Positions 23,712-35,254 of a stretch of DNA of 64,000 nucleotides are shown in pieces. How positions within the stretch are numbered: position 1 is the stretch's first letter; every line of letters begins with the position of its first letter. Both the position numbers and the translations under genes were made by a program. Under the pieces are notes generated by a model. It had not been told where the DNA came from, made no database searches, and was given only the letters and a program-made list of their open reading frames with translations. The stretch is from positions 26,571,101-26,635,100 of the forward strand of contig OX578281.1 of assembly GCA_951217055.1 (NCBI GenBank). Reading direction: 5' to 3'. Source of the stretch: Gerris lacustris. Taxonomy: Eukaryota > Arthropoda > Insecta > Hemiptera > Gerridae.

Positions 23712-25589
23712 CCTGAAGAATTTATTTTTTGTCTTTTGTCCTGTTACATACTGTTAGATAACTGGGGTTAAAAAAATATTGTTTAGACGTTATGTTACCT
23801 GTTCATAATGTAATGCATTGAAATAGGCAATGTAACACGACTAATATATATGCAACATATCTATTGTACAACTGAAATGCTATTTATTTATTATTTATAA
23901 CAAGAGTTAGCTTTTAATGTACAGTTAATTTTCTGTGTTATCGGATGATGATGTAATTAATTAAAATTCTCATTGTAATCCACCATCTATTTCAATATTT
24001 GAAATACTAAAGACAAAAAACCAAAAATAAAAAATAAACGAATAAAATAAACATTATATAATTGTAAATAATAAAAACAAAAAAAATAAGAATTAAAAAA
24101 AATATAATAAGAACATTTATCAAAATAATTGACGGTAGTTCAGTGGCATAATTTGTCTTATTTCCTTTATCCATTTCTAGCCACTAAATAATTAATTAAA
24201 TAAAACAAAAAAGCACAATATGTCTACAAGAAAGTGAAACTCAAATTGAAATTTTAAAATATTCGTACTGGAAAATTTGTTCAATCAGTGTTATCTTATA
24301 ATCTGTGGAGATTTTGTTTGTCTCAACAGAGAGTGACGTAACTTTATTTTCATTTTCTTATTTCGTTGCAACAATCAAATCTGAAACAATAAAACAAATA
24401 AAAATGATATATTTCTATTATAAAGTGTTGTAATAGGATTTTTATAAATTCTCACTATTTGGGTGTTAGCACTCTGTTAGTAATCTGCAAGGTGTAAATA
24501 TATGAAATGATTAACCAATTTCATATTTTCAAACGTGGTAGTTTTAATAAATAAAAATTGAATTATTTAAAATCATATGGTCCTCATGGCTGCTGCTAGA
24601 CTTTAGGGCACTAAGGACCATACTTTTTATTGTACTTTACCCCTAGAATCGGTCTTGTGACTTACTCACACTACCTGTTTACTAGGGACAAGCAACTCAA
24701 AAGTGTACGAGAAACAACCAGAGAACTTCAACAGAGATGATAGATTAGCTCTTTCCTGGACCTGGAAACCTCTTGTTAGCACCTGTGCCAAGCAGAAAGC
24801 AAGAAGCGGCGCAGCGGTCGCACTTCTCGACTGCTAACGTCACCTGCTCACAAAGGAACACCGACGAAGGCAGCATCTGCCCGATTGCGTCATCCCTATA
24901 AAGGATTAACCCGATTCAAGGAACCCCCGGGGTGTGTTTAAATTTTTGCACCAGAAACAAAATGGCGCTAACATTCCTAATATTTCCTACTCCCTGATTA
25001 ACTATCCTTCCCTTTTTTTGTCCTTTCCAATTTAAGATCATTACAACTACAACCTATATCCACCTACTGAGCTGAGACATATGTTACTACCTTTACAATA
25101 TTGACTTATATTAATTATATAATAACTTAAAAACAGTTACAATGCATTCAGATAATGCTGTATATGTTTGATTCTAGTAGGTATTGTATCAATTTAGTTA
25201 CTGCCGCCTGGTCGCCTTCTAATATTTATTTTAGTACGTCAGGTAAGTTAGGTTTGGTGCGCAGTTGTTTAAGTTGGCGGCAGTCTTTCAAAAGATGTAC
25301 TTAAGGAATTCAGCTCAATGTCAGGTTAGGTCGACGCTTAACGATGCCAAAAAAATCGCAAGGCGTTAATTATCCACCATTTTGGATTTGAACATCTGAT
25401 AATTTTGGGTTTGCTATATTTTCTTGTGTGCGCGTCAAACTATCTTTAATACTGAAATTCATGTTCATCATTTGATTCAAAAGTTATTGGAACCGTAAAG
25501 AGTGACAGACACAGGAACGAAACTATAAGGGTTTCTTTTTTTGGTTTTACCAACGAAACGCTAAAAAGAGGTTTTTTAAAAAATGTCTG
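23712..25589. other. Mostly AT-rich; one GC island without identity
   Basis: 24,580-24,960 is GC-richer (AGCGGCGCAGCGGTCGCAC, AACCCCCGGGGTGTG) and may be transposon or old coding sequence, but no frame stays open and no family is recognised. The rest is AT-rich. Confidence 0.35.
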
Positions 25590-25780
25590 TCACCTTTGCA
25601 TACGCGTGAAGCCTAAACTACTGGGCCTGGGGGAAATTTGGCATACATGTTCTGACAAATCATTCCCCGAGGTGAAAAAGAGAAATTAATTTTAGCTCAC
25701 AATTTGGGGGTACTACCCCCCAAAAAAATTATTTCTCGACAACGGTTCCGACGATTTTGATTAAAAAATGTAGTCCATTT
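25590..25780 (+). repeat. Dispersed repeat R2, copy 1
   Basis: GAAATTTGGCATACATGTTC, GAAATTAATTTT, GGGGGTACTACCCCCC and ACGGTTCC occur in this order. The same order occurs in reverse complement at 43,540-43,735. Typical transposon debris; no protein seen. Confidence 0.65.
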
Positions 25781-25799
25781 AAATATGAATCTAGCGATA

Positions 25800-25995
25800 T
25801 AAGCCGTTTTCCCAGGAAAACTCTCTGAGAAAATAGCTTTTAACGCGGACTGAGAGGGGCGGGTTCGATTCCCCGCCGACAATTTATTTTCATGATTCAT
25901 TTTGATGAAATGTTCAATAATAATTAAATGTACCTACGAAAACACGAAAACTATTAAATGGAAAACACTGGGATAAGTAATTATGAACTCGTATG
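25800..25995 (+). mobile_element. tRNA-related SINE with the tail seen at 5 kb
   Basis: GGGTTCGATTCCCC at about 25,861 is a perfect polymerase III B box in a tRNA T-arm-like setting. The 3' part (TTCAATAATAATTAAATGTA, TACCTACGAAAAC, TTATGAACTCGT) is the tail found twice at 4,983-5,310. The A box is not convincing, so the head is degenerate. Not a functional tRNA: no cloverleaf is evident. Confidence 0.6.
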
Positions 25996-27895
25996 TAAGA
26001 AAGCTTGTCTGAGTTGTCTCGGACCGATTTTTACAAGATGTATCATATTACATGCGCTACCCAATGTTGGAAAAACATGTGAAATGACTCGACAATTGTG
26101 ACACTAATATGATTCTAACTTTCAAGGCCAACGATGACTTCGACGCATCGTGCAGTGCTGGAGAGACAAAAAGGTTCGACCGCTTTACATGTAAAATCTA
26201 AATGATCATTAATATCAGTACAAAATATATCTGGTTTTCAAACTTTGGCTAATTTGTTGGCATTCCCATATTCCTTTATTTGATTGAAATTACCAAACTA
26301 TCGAAGTATGGACCCAATCCCTCTATCCATGGATTTTTACAGAAAGAGTCTCTGATCTGAGGTACCTCATCTTAGCTCTTTGTTCGTGAGGCTATTGTCA
26401 TATTTTAGTGTATGGGAAATTGGAGGATTGCACTCTATAAGCTCTGTTGCTTCGTCTACCTCACGCTTCTTGAGGAATTTGGGGTATATAATAGTATTAT
26501 TTCAGTGGTAGATATTCTTTCTGCGTAGCTGCCACATAATTTCACCCCCTACCGTTTCTTGATATCCAAAATGTATATATTTAGAACCTCGTAGGTATTG
26601 ATATTAGAAATGTGAAAACTAAATAGAAAACTCTCCCCATAGTTATGTATACTCGAGAAAATTTAATTTTTTTTTATTTCATCGTAAACCAAATGAAATC
26701 AATTTGATAAGAGAGTCCAATGAGAGATAGAGATAAGAGAGAGGAGGGGGTGTGATGAGAAGGGGGGAACAATAATTTGCTAAAATGGCGGCCCTGCCCT
26801 CTCTCTGGACTTGAGGGATATATTCCCTTTGAACCTCTCCCTGAGAGGGGGGTCTAATTGCCGGGGAAAGGGTCTCTCCTATTTTAAGAGGAGAGAGGGA
26901 AGGGGAGGGGGGAGTTCAAAAGAGAAATTATTTTCATTGATAATAGGGACGGATCCCCTCCATGGAGGGGGTTCGTAGCTCAGGGACAAAGGAAAACCAA
27001 CAGTTTTATGTCGCTCTGAAAATATAAAGGCTCTCTATTTCATCGACAACTCTGCACAAGTGTAGAGGGGGGTAAGGGAAAAGAGGGGGGACCGGACCCG
27101 ACCCGAAAAAACCAACCATATATCACTAACTAGGGTCTGACCCAACCCAAGGGACAAATTATCCACCCATCGAAATTTACTTAATTTTTTGTTGTTGAAT
27201 ATGTAGTAAAAAGTAATTGTAAAAAATTTAATAACAATTAATTTAATTTACTTTGTAAAAAAATAATTAAATTATATATAAATTTTATAACATTCTCTTT
27301 ACTTTTCCTAACACGAACATTTCAAAGTTATCTAAATAATATGATATATTTAATTACATTTGACTAGAGTATAAAATAAAAATGAAGACGAGACAAAGAA
27401 TTATAATGTTGTTAAATAATATGTGAATAAACCCGGTAATAAAGGTCAGTAACTTGGAAACTAGATTATTCCCGGGAAAACGATTTATATGGTTAAATTA
27501 TTTTTAAAATTAAATGTAACATAGAGTTTTTAATATAAATCTTCAGAACTGATTGTGAGTATAGTTTCGGAGTTTTCTTTTTGTTAGTGCCTAACTTAAG
27601 AAGTAATAATTCATTTCTTGTTTTCTAGTTTCGGAGGTATTCTTTACATGTCGGACTTCAAACCCCTCGTGACGCGGATTTTATCGGAAAGCCAAGCTTC
27701 TACCATGTGGCCCGGCTTAATAGGAGTTCAATTAAATTTAATTATTCCCCTTTAATATCCGACATTTGACCTTCTTTACTTTACTGTCTTTTAAATTTGA
27801 CAATTTAATTTTAAAATGTCTCCTTTCTTTACAAAAATGGTTAATAATTATTAAATGACACTTGGGGTGGCTATTAGCAAAAAATATTTAACCCT
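25996..27895. other. Unclassified, with purine-rich low-complexity patches
   Basis: 26,700-27,110 contains G/A-rich simple sequence (GAGAGAGGAGGGGGTGTG, GGGAAGGGGAGGGGGG). 27,652-27,705 (CGGACTTCAAACCCCTCGTG, ACGCGGATTTTATCGGAAA) recurs at 29,635-29,690, a short dispersed repeat. No gene recognised. Confidence 0.4.
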
Positions 27896-28560
27896 TTTTA
27901 CTTTTCCTCACTACTAATAGTAGGAAAAGTATTGTTTTCACCAAAAAAAATTTTTCTCGAGATTTCAACGGAATTATCCGTTTTAGGTGTTTTTAAGACC
28001 TCCTGAGTGGTTTTCAGCATGACGTATGTATGTGTGTATGTATGTGTGTGTGTATGTGTGTTATCATCGTAGCGCCCAAGGTATTTAACCTAGAGAGTTG
28101 GAACTTATCAGTCCTAACCTGTAGTTGTGCCGCCCGGAAAATCAACTTTTTCCGCCATCTTGAACCCAGTTTGCTGAGTCAGCAAATATTTAAAAAATCG
28201 TAATAAATCGAAAATGGTCCTGATCGAGTTGAAATTTGGCTTGAATGTACCTCTCTGTATGACAAACAAGCCCACTAAATTTCATTTTGATTTTGGCCAC
28301 CATTTTGAAGTTATGAATTTTTGAAATTTTAATCTTTGACGGTTAATAATGCTGAAAGTATAAATAGGTTTTTGACATATAGCATATCGTTGGAACCGGA
28401 AAACATTAAGGAACAAATATAAAAAAACCCGATGAAATTCCATTAATTAGTTTAAAAGTTATAAGCGAATATAATTATTTATTAGTGCAATAATTTTGAT
28501 GACGTCAAAGTTTGTTTACATCTGTCAAAATACCGCCAAACTTCAAATAATTAAATAAAA
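27896..28560 (+). repeat. Dispersed repeat R3 with GTAT microsatellite
   Basis: Starts CTTTTCCTCACTACTAATAG. GAAAAGTATTGTTTTCACC, TTCAACGGAATTATCCG and TTTTTAAGACC have diverged counterparts at 51,575-51,705. A GTAT/GTGT microsatellite lies at about 28,022-28,062. Likely a transposon of unidentified class. Confidence 0.5.
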
Positions 28561-28576
28561 TATAGGTATTAATAAT

Positions 28577-29170
28577 TTCAAGATTAAAAGAACTTTTTAT
28601 ATACTACGTTTTTAAATTTTCTGTTGAATCGTATGTAATGTTGATAATATAATTGTTATTGATATATAATATAATATAATATTAGTGAAAAAAAAAAAAT
28701 AGTTCCGAATTTATTTCCTTCACATAAATGACAACCATCCAGAGACCTAATCTTAAACCTATAAATGGATAAATCTTTGTACAACGGATATCCCCAACAC
28801 CAAATCTAAAGCATGCCATCGATATATTTGAAATAATATAATCGATAAATAATATAATCGATATTTCCTGTTTTGCTGTCATTCAATGTTTATCTATAAC
28901 AAATTTGAGACGCGTCAAAATGAAGATTGCGTAAATATTGGATAAGGCAAAACAAATAAAATAACTTGCGGATTTTTTCCGAACTAACTTTCCGCACAGC
29001 AAAATTTGCTGAAAACTAATTAAATTCTGCTGAAATATGGCTAAAAGTATTAAAATAATGCATTGTCATCGTGTTCTGAGCTATGCTAAAAGTTTCAAAT
29101 GTCTAGCTATTCGGGAAGTTAGTTAGAAATCGATTGCCAGATTTGTACCGGACAAACAAACAAGAATGCA
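28577..29170 (+). repeat. Dispersed repeat R1, copy 2
   Basis: Counterpart of 21,278-21,955, same orientation, with a locally expanded ATAATATAAT patch near 28,665. After the shared end (ACAAACAAACAAG) the two copies continue into unrelated sequence. Confidence 0.75.
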
Positions 29171-29227
29171 AGCTAATAAAAACGTAGTAAAAATAAGGTT
29201 TTTTTAAAAATGATAATAAATCAGTTA

Positions 29228-29340
29228 GTTCAGAACGGTCACCCGTCCAAGTACTGACCACGTCCAATGCTTCATCCTTCTGCTGCGAAGCAGCAGGAGA
29301 GGCCACTTTAGTGGCCTTTGAAGTGAGGAAAAGTTCCAAG
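29228..29340 (-). mobile_element. 5S rRNA-like SINE fragment, copy 3
   Basis: On the minus strand AGCATTGGACGTGGTCAGTA and CTTGGACGGGTGACCG are closely similar to the 5S rRNA internal control region, nearer to 5S than the copies at 14.7 and 33.8 kb. The 5' neighbour is a hairpin (CTGCTGCTTCGCAGCAG) instead of the tRNA-like head. The 5' third of 5S is absent, so it is not a functional 5S gene. Confidence 0.55.
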
Positions 29341-30575
29341 GTACCCCGTACCCGATTTTTTTATCCTACATTTTAAAATCTATACTGTATATTATACAGA
29401 TTGTAATGATCTTAATACGACAAAATATAGGACATAAAATTTATACAAATAAAGCCTTCAGGTGAATAGAATACCGCAAAAAAAATATCCAATCATTACC
29501 TGTTCCAGAGAAATTAATTGTTCATAAAACCTAGAACTTAGACCAAAACGGAAGTCAATTATCTTGTTACTTCGAGTTATTATCGCGATGCACCACATCC
29601 CTGATGATGCTTCTAGTAGTGGAAGCGAATCGTCGGACTTCAAACCATTCGTGACGCGGATTTCATCGGAAAACCAAGCTTTTTATAACGAATCATCCTG
29701 CGGAAGCCAAAGCACTATTTTATTATATTTTATATATTTAAAAAAAGAAACCAGAATTCACCAAAGAAAAAGAAGAGACAGAGAAAATTTAATAAATTAA
29801 ATGGCACAACGAGTTAAAAATTGATACACATATTATTATTAATAGCATCTTTATAGAGTTGCCGAGGGTGATGTGTCGGTCTGTCCATCGTTTATTGGTT
29901 CATATTCGCCGAACCCTTCACGCTAGAGATGTGACATTTTTTAAATTTTACTTCTTAAGACAGTGTTCATTTAGTAACCATCAGGTTCGGAATTCAGGAT
30001 TTAATCATTTACTTTAAAGAAAATCCATCAATTTTAGTTTATTTTTGTTAAAATTTATAATCCGTTCTACCACGAAATGATAATCATTCCCGCGGCTCTT
30101 TCTCTTAAAGCCTAGAGTAATTTTCACCCAAAATTACCGGATTTCCTCGTCTTTCCCCTCCACCTTCTCCTTAAAGTCGGTTTTCAGGGTTAAGAGGGGA
30201 AGGGGGATTAGTTTTATGGGCTAGGAAGACTTAGTATAAAACGTTACATTTAGAAGGGGGTGAAATGGGGGGGGGGGGGGGGGATTGCTGCTGGAATTGT
30301 CTGTGGTTGCCCCTAAAATCCTCGGCTACATTGAAATTCCCCCTCCCCCTTCTAAAGCGACATTAAGGCCTCTGATTTAATCTTTAAAACCCCTTGAAGC
30401 AGCAATTTACTTGAATATAATTTAACTGGTTGCGAATTTTAATGAGTTATTAACGACAGTTTGAAGGAGTAACAAGATAACTTTCCAAACAACAATGTTA
30501 GGAAATAAATCCTTCTGGGAATTTCTATTTAGTTTTAGCTAATTTCGTACTAACAATTTATATTTCATAGTAAAG
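29341..30575. other. No gene recognised; G/C homopolymer hairpin
   Basis: The frame at 29,564-29,800 (Ser-rich) overlaps the short dispersed repeat also found at 27,652, so I do not call it a gene. At 30,244-30,352 TTTAGAAGGGGG is inverted as CCCCCTTCTAAAG around a G run of about 17 at 30,268-30,284. Confidence 0.4.
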
Positions 30576-30660
30576 GGGAACGTAGCCGAGAAGGTTATCG
30601 CATTTGCTTCAGACCAGTGACTTTTTACGGGTTGAATACAAGAGGTGAAACATTTTTTTT
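30576..30660 (+). mobile_element. tRNA-like SINE head, degenerate
   Basis: GTAGCCGAGAAGG at 30,582 is a good A box and GGGTTGAATAC at 30,629 a decayed B box, spaced as in a tRNA. The stems do not pair well enough for a tRNA gene. An old SINE or tRNA pseudogene is most likely. Confidence 0.4.
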
Positions 30661-31499
30661 TAGTATTAGTAATTACAACGTGTAGATGTCTAAGTTACTG
30701 ATATTCGAGCACGTGCTTCACCTCATCAACCATCGAATTCTCGAGTGGCATTCGTATGTTTGTCCCCACAACGCGAATGACCGTTTACACTACACACTAG
30801 CATCGCCCATACAAGCCTCTGACTCATCTTAAAAAACCGCTTCCAGCGCGAGCGCCACAAGGCGATTTACCAAACCCGGCGAATGACGAGCAATTACACA
30901 TTCCCCCCGCGATTTATCTCGCCATTCGTGCGAATGTGTAGATAAGCCATTAGGTTCATCATTAGACTACTAGTAGAGAGGACCAGTAAACAACCCTCAA
31001 GAAACAAAGACCAGGAGAAAACGAATCAACGGACTACGAGCCCTCCAGCCCCAGAAAGAGACTAGCTGGACTTAGCCACTAACTAGCTAAAATAACATCA
31101 ATAAGTAGGTCCAGAGTGAAATCCACAGGAAAAACGAAAACCTGGCAGGCAATAAGAAGGTGAAGGAGACCCGTGAAGAAACAACTTAAAGATGAAGAAA
31201 AATTAAGAATATAGCCCGATAAGAAATTGAGTGTGGTAGAAATCCGTAGTTACAGCTCTACGTCCCCTAAGGTAGCAAACTACGTTTTTCCTACTCGTTA
31301 ACAACTTTGAGCGTTCTTTTTTAACGAGCGAAAAATGCCGCATATTAAGAAATTTTTTAAATAATTAAATGCTGTCATTGGTGAAGCATTTAACGTGAAG
31401 CAATCTTCACTACCAAGTAAATGGTCTTATCACTAGGTATTTATGCATTGTTTCCTATAATAAACAAAACAAACCAAATTCTCCTTGATCAAATTTTTA
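30661..31499. other. Unclassified stretch with moderate GC
   Basis: 30,700-31,290 is GC-richer than its surroundings, yet no frame stays open and no family is recognised. It may be an old retroelement. Confidence 0.35.
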
Positions 31500-31504
31500 A
31501 TCAT

Positions 31505-32400
31505 TCATTCTAAAGCAAGATTTACACTATTCAACTTGCTGTAAAACAAGTAGCAATACTATATATATGTAGCATAATTTTCTTGTGATTGTCATCGACC
31601 CCTAATAGATAGCAAGATTTCTGCTATATATGTATACTCTCTTGCGCGTTTTCGTACTTGTCGCATAAGTATTTATAAAATTAAAGTTTAATTTGTATTT
31701 ATTAGAATTGTAAAATTGTTGAATACTTATTCATTTGACCGAAAACCAAATCCAGCCTTAACTTTTTCCATTTTACGTATACAATTCAAGTATTAATATC
31801 TATAGCCACAGGTCCAGCTTTATAGACACAAAACTGGCTGAACAAAATTCATTTATTTTTATGCGGGGGTGTGCGCAAACTGTGGCACAACCATTTATAA
31901 AAGAAACCATTTAGGCATTTCATTTATCGTTTAGAAAGCATGATAATATAAAACAGCCAGTTTTTCCTAGCTTTAGCCCGCGTGGAGCGCAGGGCTATTT
32001 TGGTATATAACTTTAATTTACACCAGGTTTAGCAACATAAAGTAAACCCGGCTAAAGTCTTTTTAAGTATAAAATGAATCATTCTAATCACAGGACGAGA
32101 CTGCACTGAATTAATTTTAAAAAAATCTATATCTCAATTAACTTATCTGTAACCATCAATGTCGACAACTGATGTAAGCTGGGCTTACTCTATGTAGCAA
32201 AACACGCAACTTAGTAAAGTTAAACAGAAAATGCTACAAGTACGAAAATGCGCAAAGGAGAAATGCTAAATAACATTTCTGTATAGCAGGAGTTCGAGGT
32301 TATGTAACAGAAATAGTATTTTGCTACATGTAGCAATGTTGTACAGCAGGTTTTGCTACAAGTCTTAAACCCGGCTTAAGTTGTGTATCACGAATCATTT
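31505..32400. mobile_element. Degenerate inverted-repeat element
   Basis: The left part (ACAAGTAGCAATA, GTAGCATAATTTT, TTGCGCGTTTTCGTACTTGT) and the reverse complement of the right part (ACTTGTAGCAAAA, TTGCGCATTTTCGTACTTGT) match with many differences across roughly 170-250 bases at each end. An old fold-back or MITE-type DNA element; edges uncertain. Confidence 0.45.
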
Positions 32401-32677
32401 TCGGATCACTTATTATTCCAACAAAAAAACTTGCGTAAAAACTTGTGAGATAGTAGGTTAAGCCAAATCTACCCCAATCCAAGTAAGTTCTACTAGGTTT
32501 AATTTATCAAGTACTAGTGAATAATATTGTTTGAGAACGAGGTCTTTGGACCCTAGGGATATGAAGTGAGAAAAGAGAGAAGTAGTCACTGATGCAAATA
32601 AGCTTTTTATAATGAACCTTCTTTAAGAAAATTGAATCTAGAAAATGGACCTAGATCAGCCCGAATGGAGACCTGTA

Positions 32678-33291
32678 ACGAAATCGATTATGATGTCGTA
32701 GGCGGATCCTTTAAGGGTAATGTGTAAGAAGAAATATACTCTAATTCATGTTTACTCTGGCGTTTCGGCTATTACCAGCCATTTTCGAGCCTAAAAATAA
32801 CAATTTATTTATTGCAAGCATGACAAAATAACAATGATTAACAATCAAAATTCACAAGAAAAACGCTACAATGTAATACCTGTCTAGTCTAATTGAGCCC
32901 TCAGGCTAACGAGTCAAAAAATACGTTTATGGTTCTAGGATTAGACGTGGTGAACCAGCAGTTCCCAAATTCTTTTCAAAATCTTTGACGTTAGAGGAAA
33001 AATGTTTCGTATTTTTTGACTCGTTAGCCTGAGGGCTCAATTAGACAATACAGGTATTACATTGTAGCGTTTTTCTTGTGAATTTTGATTGTTAATCATT
33101 GTTATTTTGTCATGCTTGCAATAAATAAATTGTTATTTTTAGGCTCGAAAATGGCTGGTAATAGCCGAAACGTTGCCAGAGTAAACTTGAATTAGAGTAT
33201 ATTTCTTCTTACACATTACCCTTAAAGGATCCGCCTACGACATCAAAATATTACTACAGGGTACACCTAGCAAAACTACGAAATCGATTAT
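32678..33291. mobile_element. Inverted-repeat element with 14-base flanking duplication
   Basis: Arms of about 235 bases (32,691-32,925 and 33,010-33,245) are near-perfect reverse complements around a loop of about 85 bases. ACGAAATCGATTAT occurs at 32,678-32,691 and again at 33,278-33,291, a likely target-site duplication. Each arm has CGTTTCGGCTATTACCAGCC or its complement, a phrase I associate with Penelope-like element termini; a long variable duplication and partial inversion would also fit that class. No open reading frame is present. Confidence 0.65.
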
Positions 33292-33411
33292 ATTATGCGT
33301 AATAAAAAGTCACTCATATTAAATGTAGATGTAGATGGTCGAATCAAAACTGGACTGTTAAAGCAAACCTAAAAATAGATGTAAAGAAACGATGGAGAAA
33401 ACATGTGTCCA

Positions 33412-33561
33412 TTTGAGCTTCCGCAGAGATTGAATAGAGATGAGTATTTGCAGTTTTTAGAAAATGATTTACAAGACCTTTTGGATGGTGTACCATAAAA
33501 CGTAAGACAAGGCATGTGGTTCAGGCACGATGGGGCGCCACCACAATCCAAATTTTCTTGG
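33412..33561 (+). pseudogene. Tc1/mariner-type transposase fragment
   Basis: One frame reads LPQRLNRDEYLQFLENDL, then an in-frame TAA in place of a residue, then MWFRHDGAPP. This is the segment around the second catalytic aspartate (HDGAP) of IS630-Tc1-mariner DDE transposases. About 50 codons survive, and both flanks lose the frame. Whether it belongs to the same family as the 23 kb fragments cannot be told, because they cover different parts of the protein. Confidence 0.7.
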
Positions 33562-33604
33562 CCATCTCATAATTTGTTATATTTTGTTTTATTAGTGTTT
33601 GGTC

Positions 33605-33880
33605 ATTAACCATGATTCTCCTTCGTTTTAAATCGAACCGAGAGTGTAGGCCATGGTTTCCAAGCCGAAACCTGGCGGCGCAACTCTTTCGAGCAGCTAC
33701 CCATTAATTTAAACAATGCTAGGTGAACATTGAGCGGGGGCCCGGTCCCGCAATTGAACCCAGAGCTCAAGGTCAAGTGGACACCCGACCTACAACTGAC
33801 CACACCCAATGCTGCTTTACTTGCCTGATTGAAAGGCAAGCGCTCTCTACTCTGGGCTACCCAGGCCCAGGCCCACCTGT
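33605..33880 (-). mobile_element. tRNA/5S rRNA composite SINE, copy 2
   Basis: On the minus strand, in order: a tRNA-like head GGGTAGCCCAGAGTAGAGAG with an anticodon-arm-like hairpin (CTTGCCTTTCAATCAGGCAAG), a 5S-like segment at 33,779-33,818 (AGCAGCATTGGGTGTGGTCA), a B-box-like GGTTCAATTGC at 33,751-33,761, then GTTCACCTAGCATTG shared with the copy at 14.7 kb. The hairpin loop TTCAATC would give a CAA anticodon, as if derived from tRNA-Leu. The 5S-like part sits between anticodon arm and T-arm. Confidence 0.7.
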
Positions 33881-33884
33881 GGGG

Positions 33885-35079
33885 TCATGAAATCAATATA
33901 CGAGAACTTTATTGTAAGAAAGTGTATTGTACTTTCAACACCTGCAAAAGTAAATCTAAAAAAGTTATTTATTTTGAATAAATTACATTGTATTGTTGAA
34001 ATTTTGGTTGTATTATTTTTAGGTATTTCTACTTTCAAAAAACAATTATCTGGCAAACGGCTTGAGATATCGATATTGATCAAAATTATGTTATTTTCGT
34101 GGAAGTAATGACTCTTCTCTAGTTTGAAGTCAAAACATTCCCAGATTAAGGCCCCTTTCACACGGTGCGGGTCCTGAGAATAAGGAATATAGGAAAGAAA
34201 GATATTGAAAGGACATAATTAAAATTAAAAAATAATAATAATAATAATAATAATAACATGGACTAATAATCATCGATAGAAAAAGGGCTTTGAAACGCAA
34301 AGGCAAGTTATGAAACGCGGTGTTCAAATTGTACTAAACAATTATCTGGTATACGTATACAGATAAGCGAGAAGTGTGTTTACAACCTTTGAGTTCAATG
34401 CTCAATAAAGCTCAACCACACTTATTCCTATGAGAAAGATAATACATTAGTTTTGAAGTTCTCTAGGTAGCACTGGTTATAATTGTATTAATATTTTTAA
34501 AATATTTTGAATAAATGGGTTTTTTACTAGCCTTGAGAGGGACAAAGGAATTTTTAATTTTTTTGTAAATTAAAAAATTTGAGGTTCATTTAATTTTTTT
34601 ATTGTATGACTTTTGGGATATTTTTGCTCTCAAACTTTGAGCAAACTATTGTATCATAAAATCAACTTTTAACGTAAAAATATTTCACTGATAACCATTG
34701 AAATTCACAAGTTATGGCAGCTCAAAGTTTTTACAAAAAAAAACATAACATTTGTAGTAGCTTGTATTATACATCAATAAGAAACCCCAATCAGTCAAGC
34801 TAACAGTGAATTTTTGAAGTAAATATATTCCCCTTTCGAATGCCGTAAACCTCAAATCTATATATTTTATAGTTTGCGAGTAACTACTCAATGTATTCCA
34901 AAAAATAAATTGAATCAATCTAAAAAATCGATATCTATAAAAATAAGGTCGTTAGACTATGGGTTACAAGTTAATTTTTCTTATGGAAATCTGATGTAGA
35001 TTGACCTCCTTTTCTGTGTCTGTGCTCTGTGGTTAGCTGGAACACCCTGCACACACTCACATACATACATACATATATA

Positions 35080-35083
<4 letters not shown>
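33885..35083. other. AT-rich, no gene; short AAT microsatellite
   Basis: An AAT repeat of about 27 bases lies near 34,230-34,256. Open frames are short and unremarkable. Confidence 0.45.
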
Positions 35084-35153
<70 letters not shown>

Positions 35154-35175
35154 TATATAAATATATACACATACA

Positions 35176-35247
<72 letters not shown>
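35084..35247. repeat. Two adjacent AT tracts
   Basis: AT repeats at 35,084-35,147 and 35,179-35,247, separated by ACATATATATATAAATATAT-type sequence and preceded by ACAT repeats. Confidence 0.95.

Positions 35248-35254
<7 letters not shown>

Noticed and set aside
25697..25900. 67-codon minus-strand frame
   Set aside because: It overlaps the tRNA-related SINE and repeat R2; no protein similarity recognised.
29564..29800. 78-codon Ser-rich plus-strand frame as a gene
   Set aside because: Part of it is a short dispersed repeat also at 27,652, and no splice or family evidence supports it.
32691..33245. Active hammerhead ribozyme in the palindrome arms
   Set aside because: The core CUGAUGA is replaced by CUGGUAA; only the GAAAC part fits.
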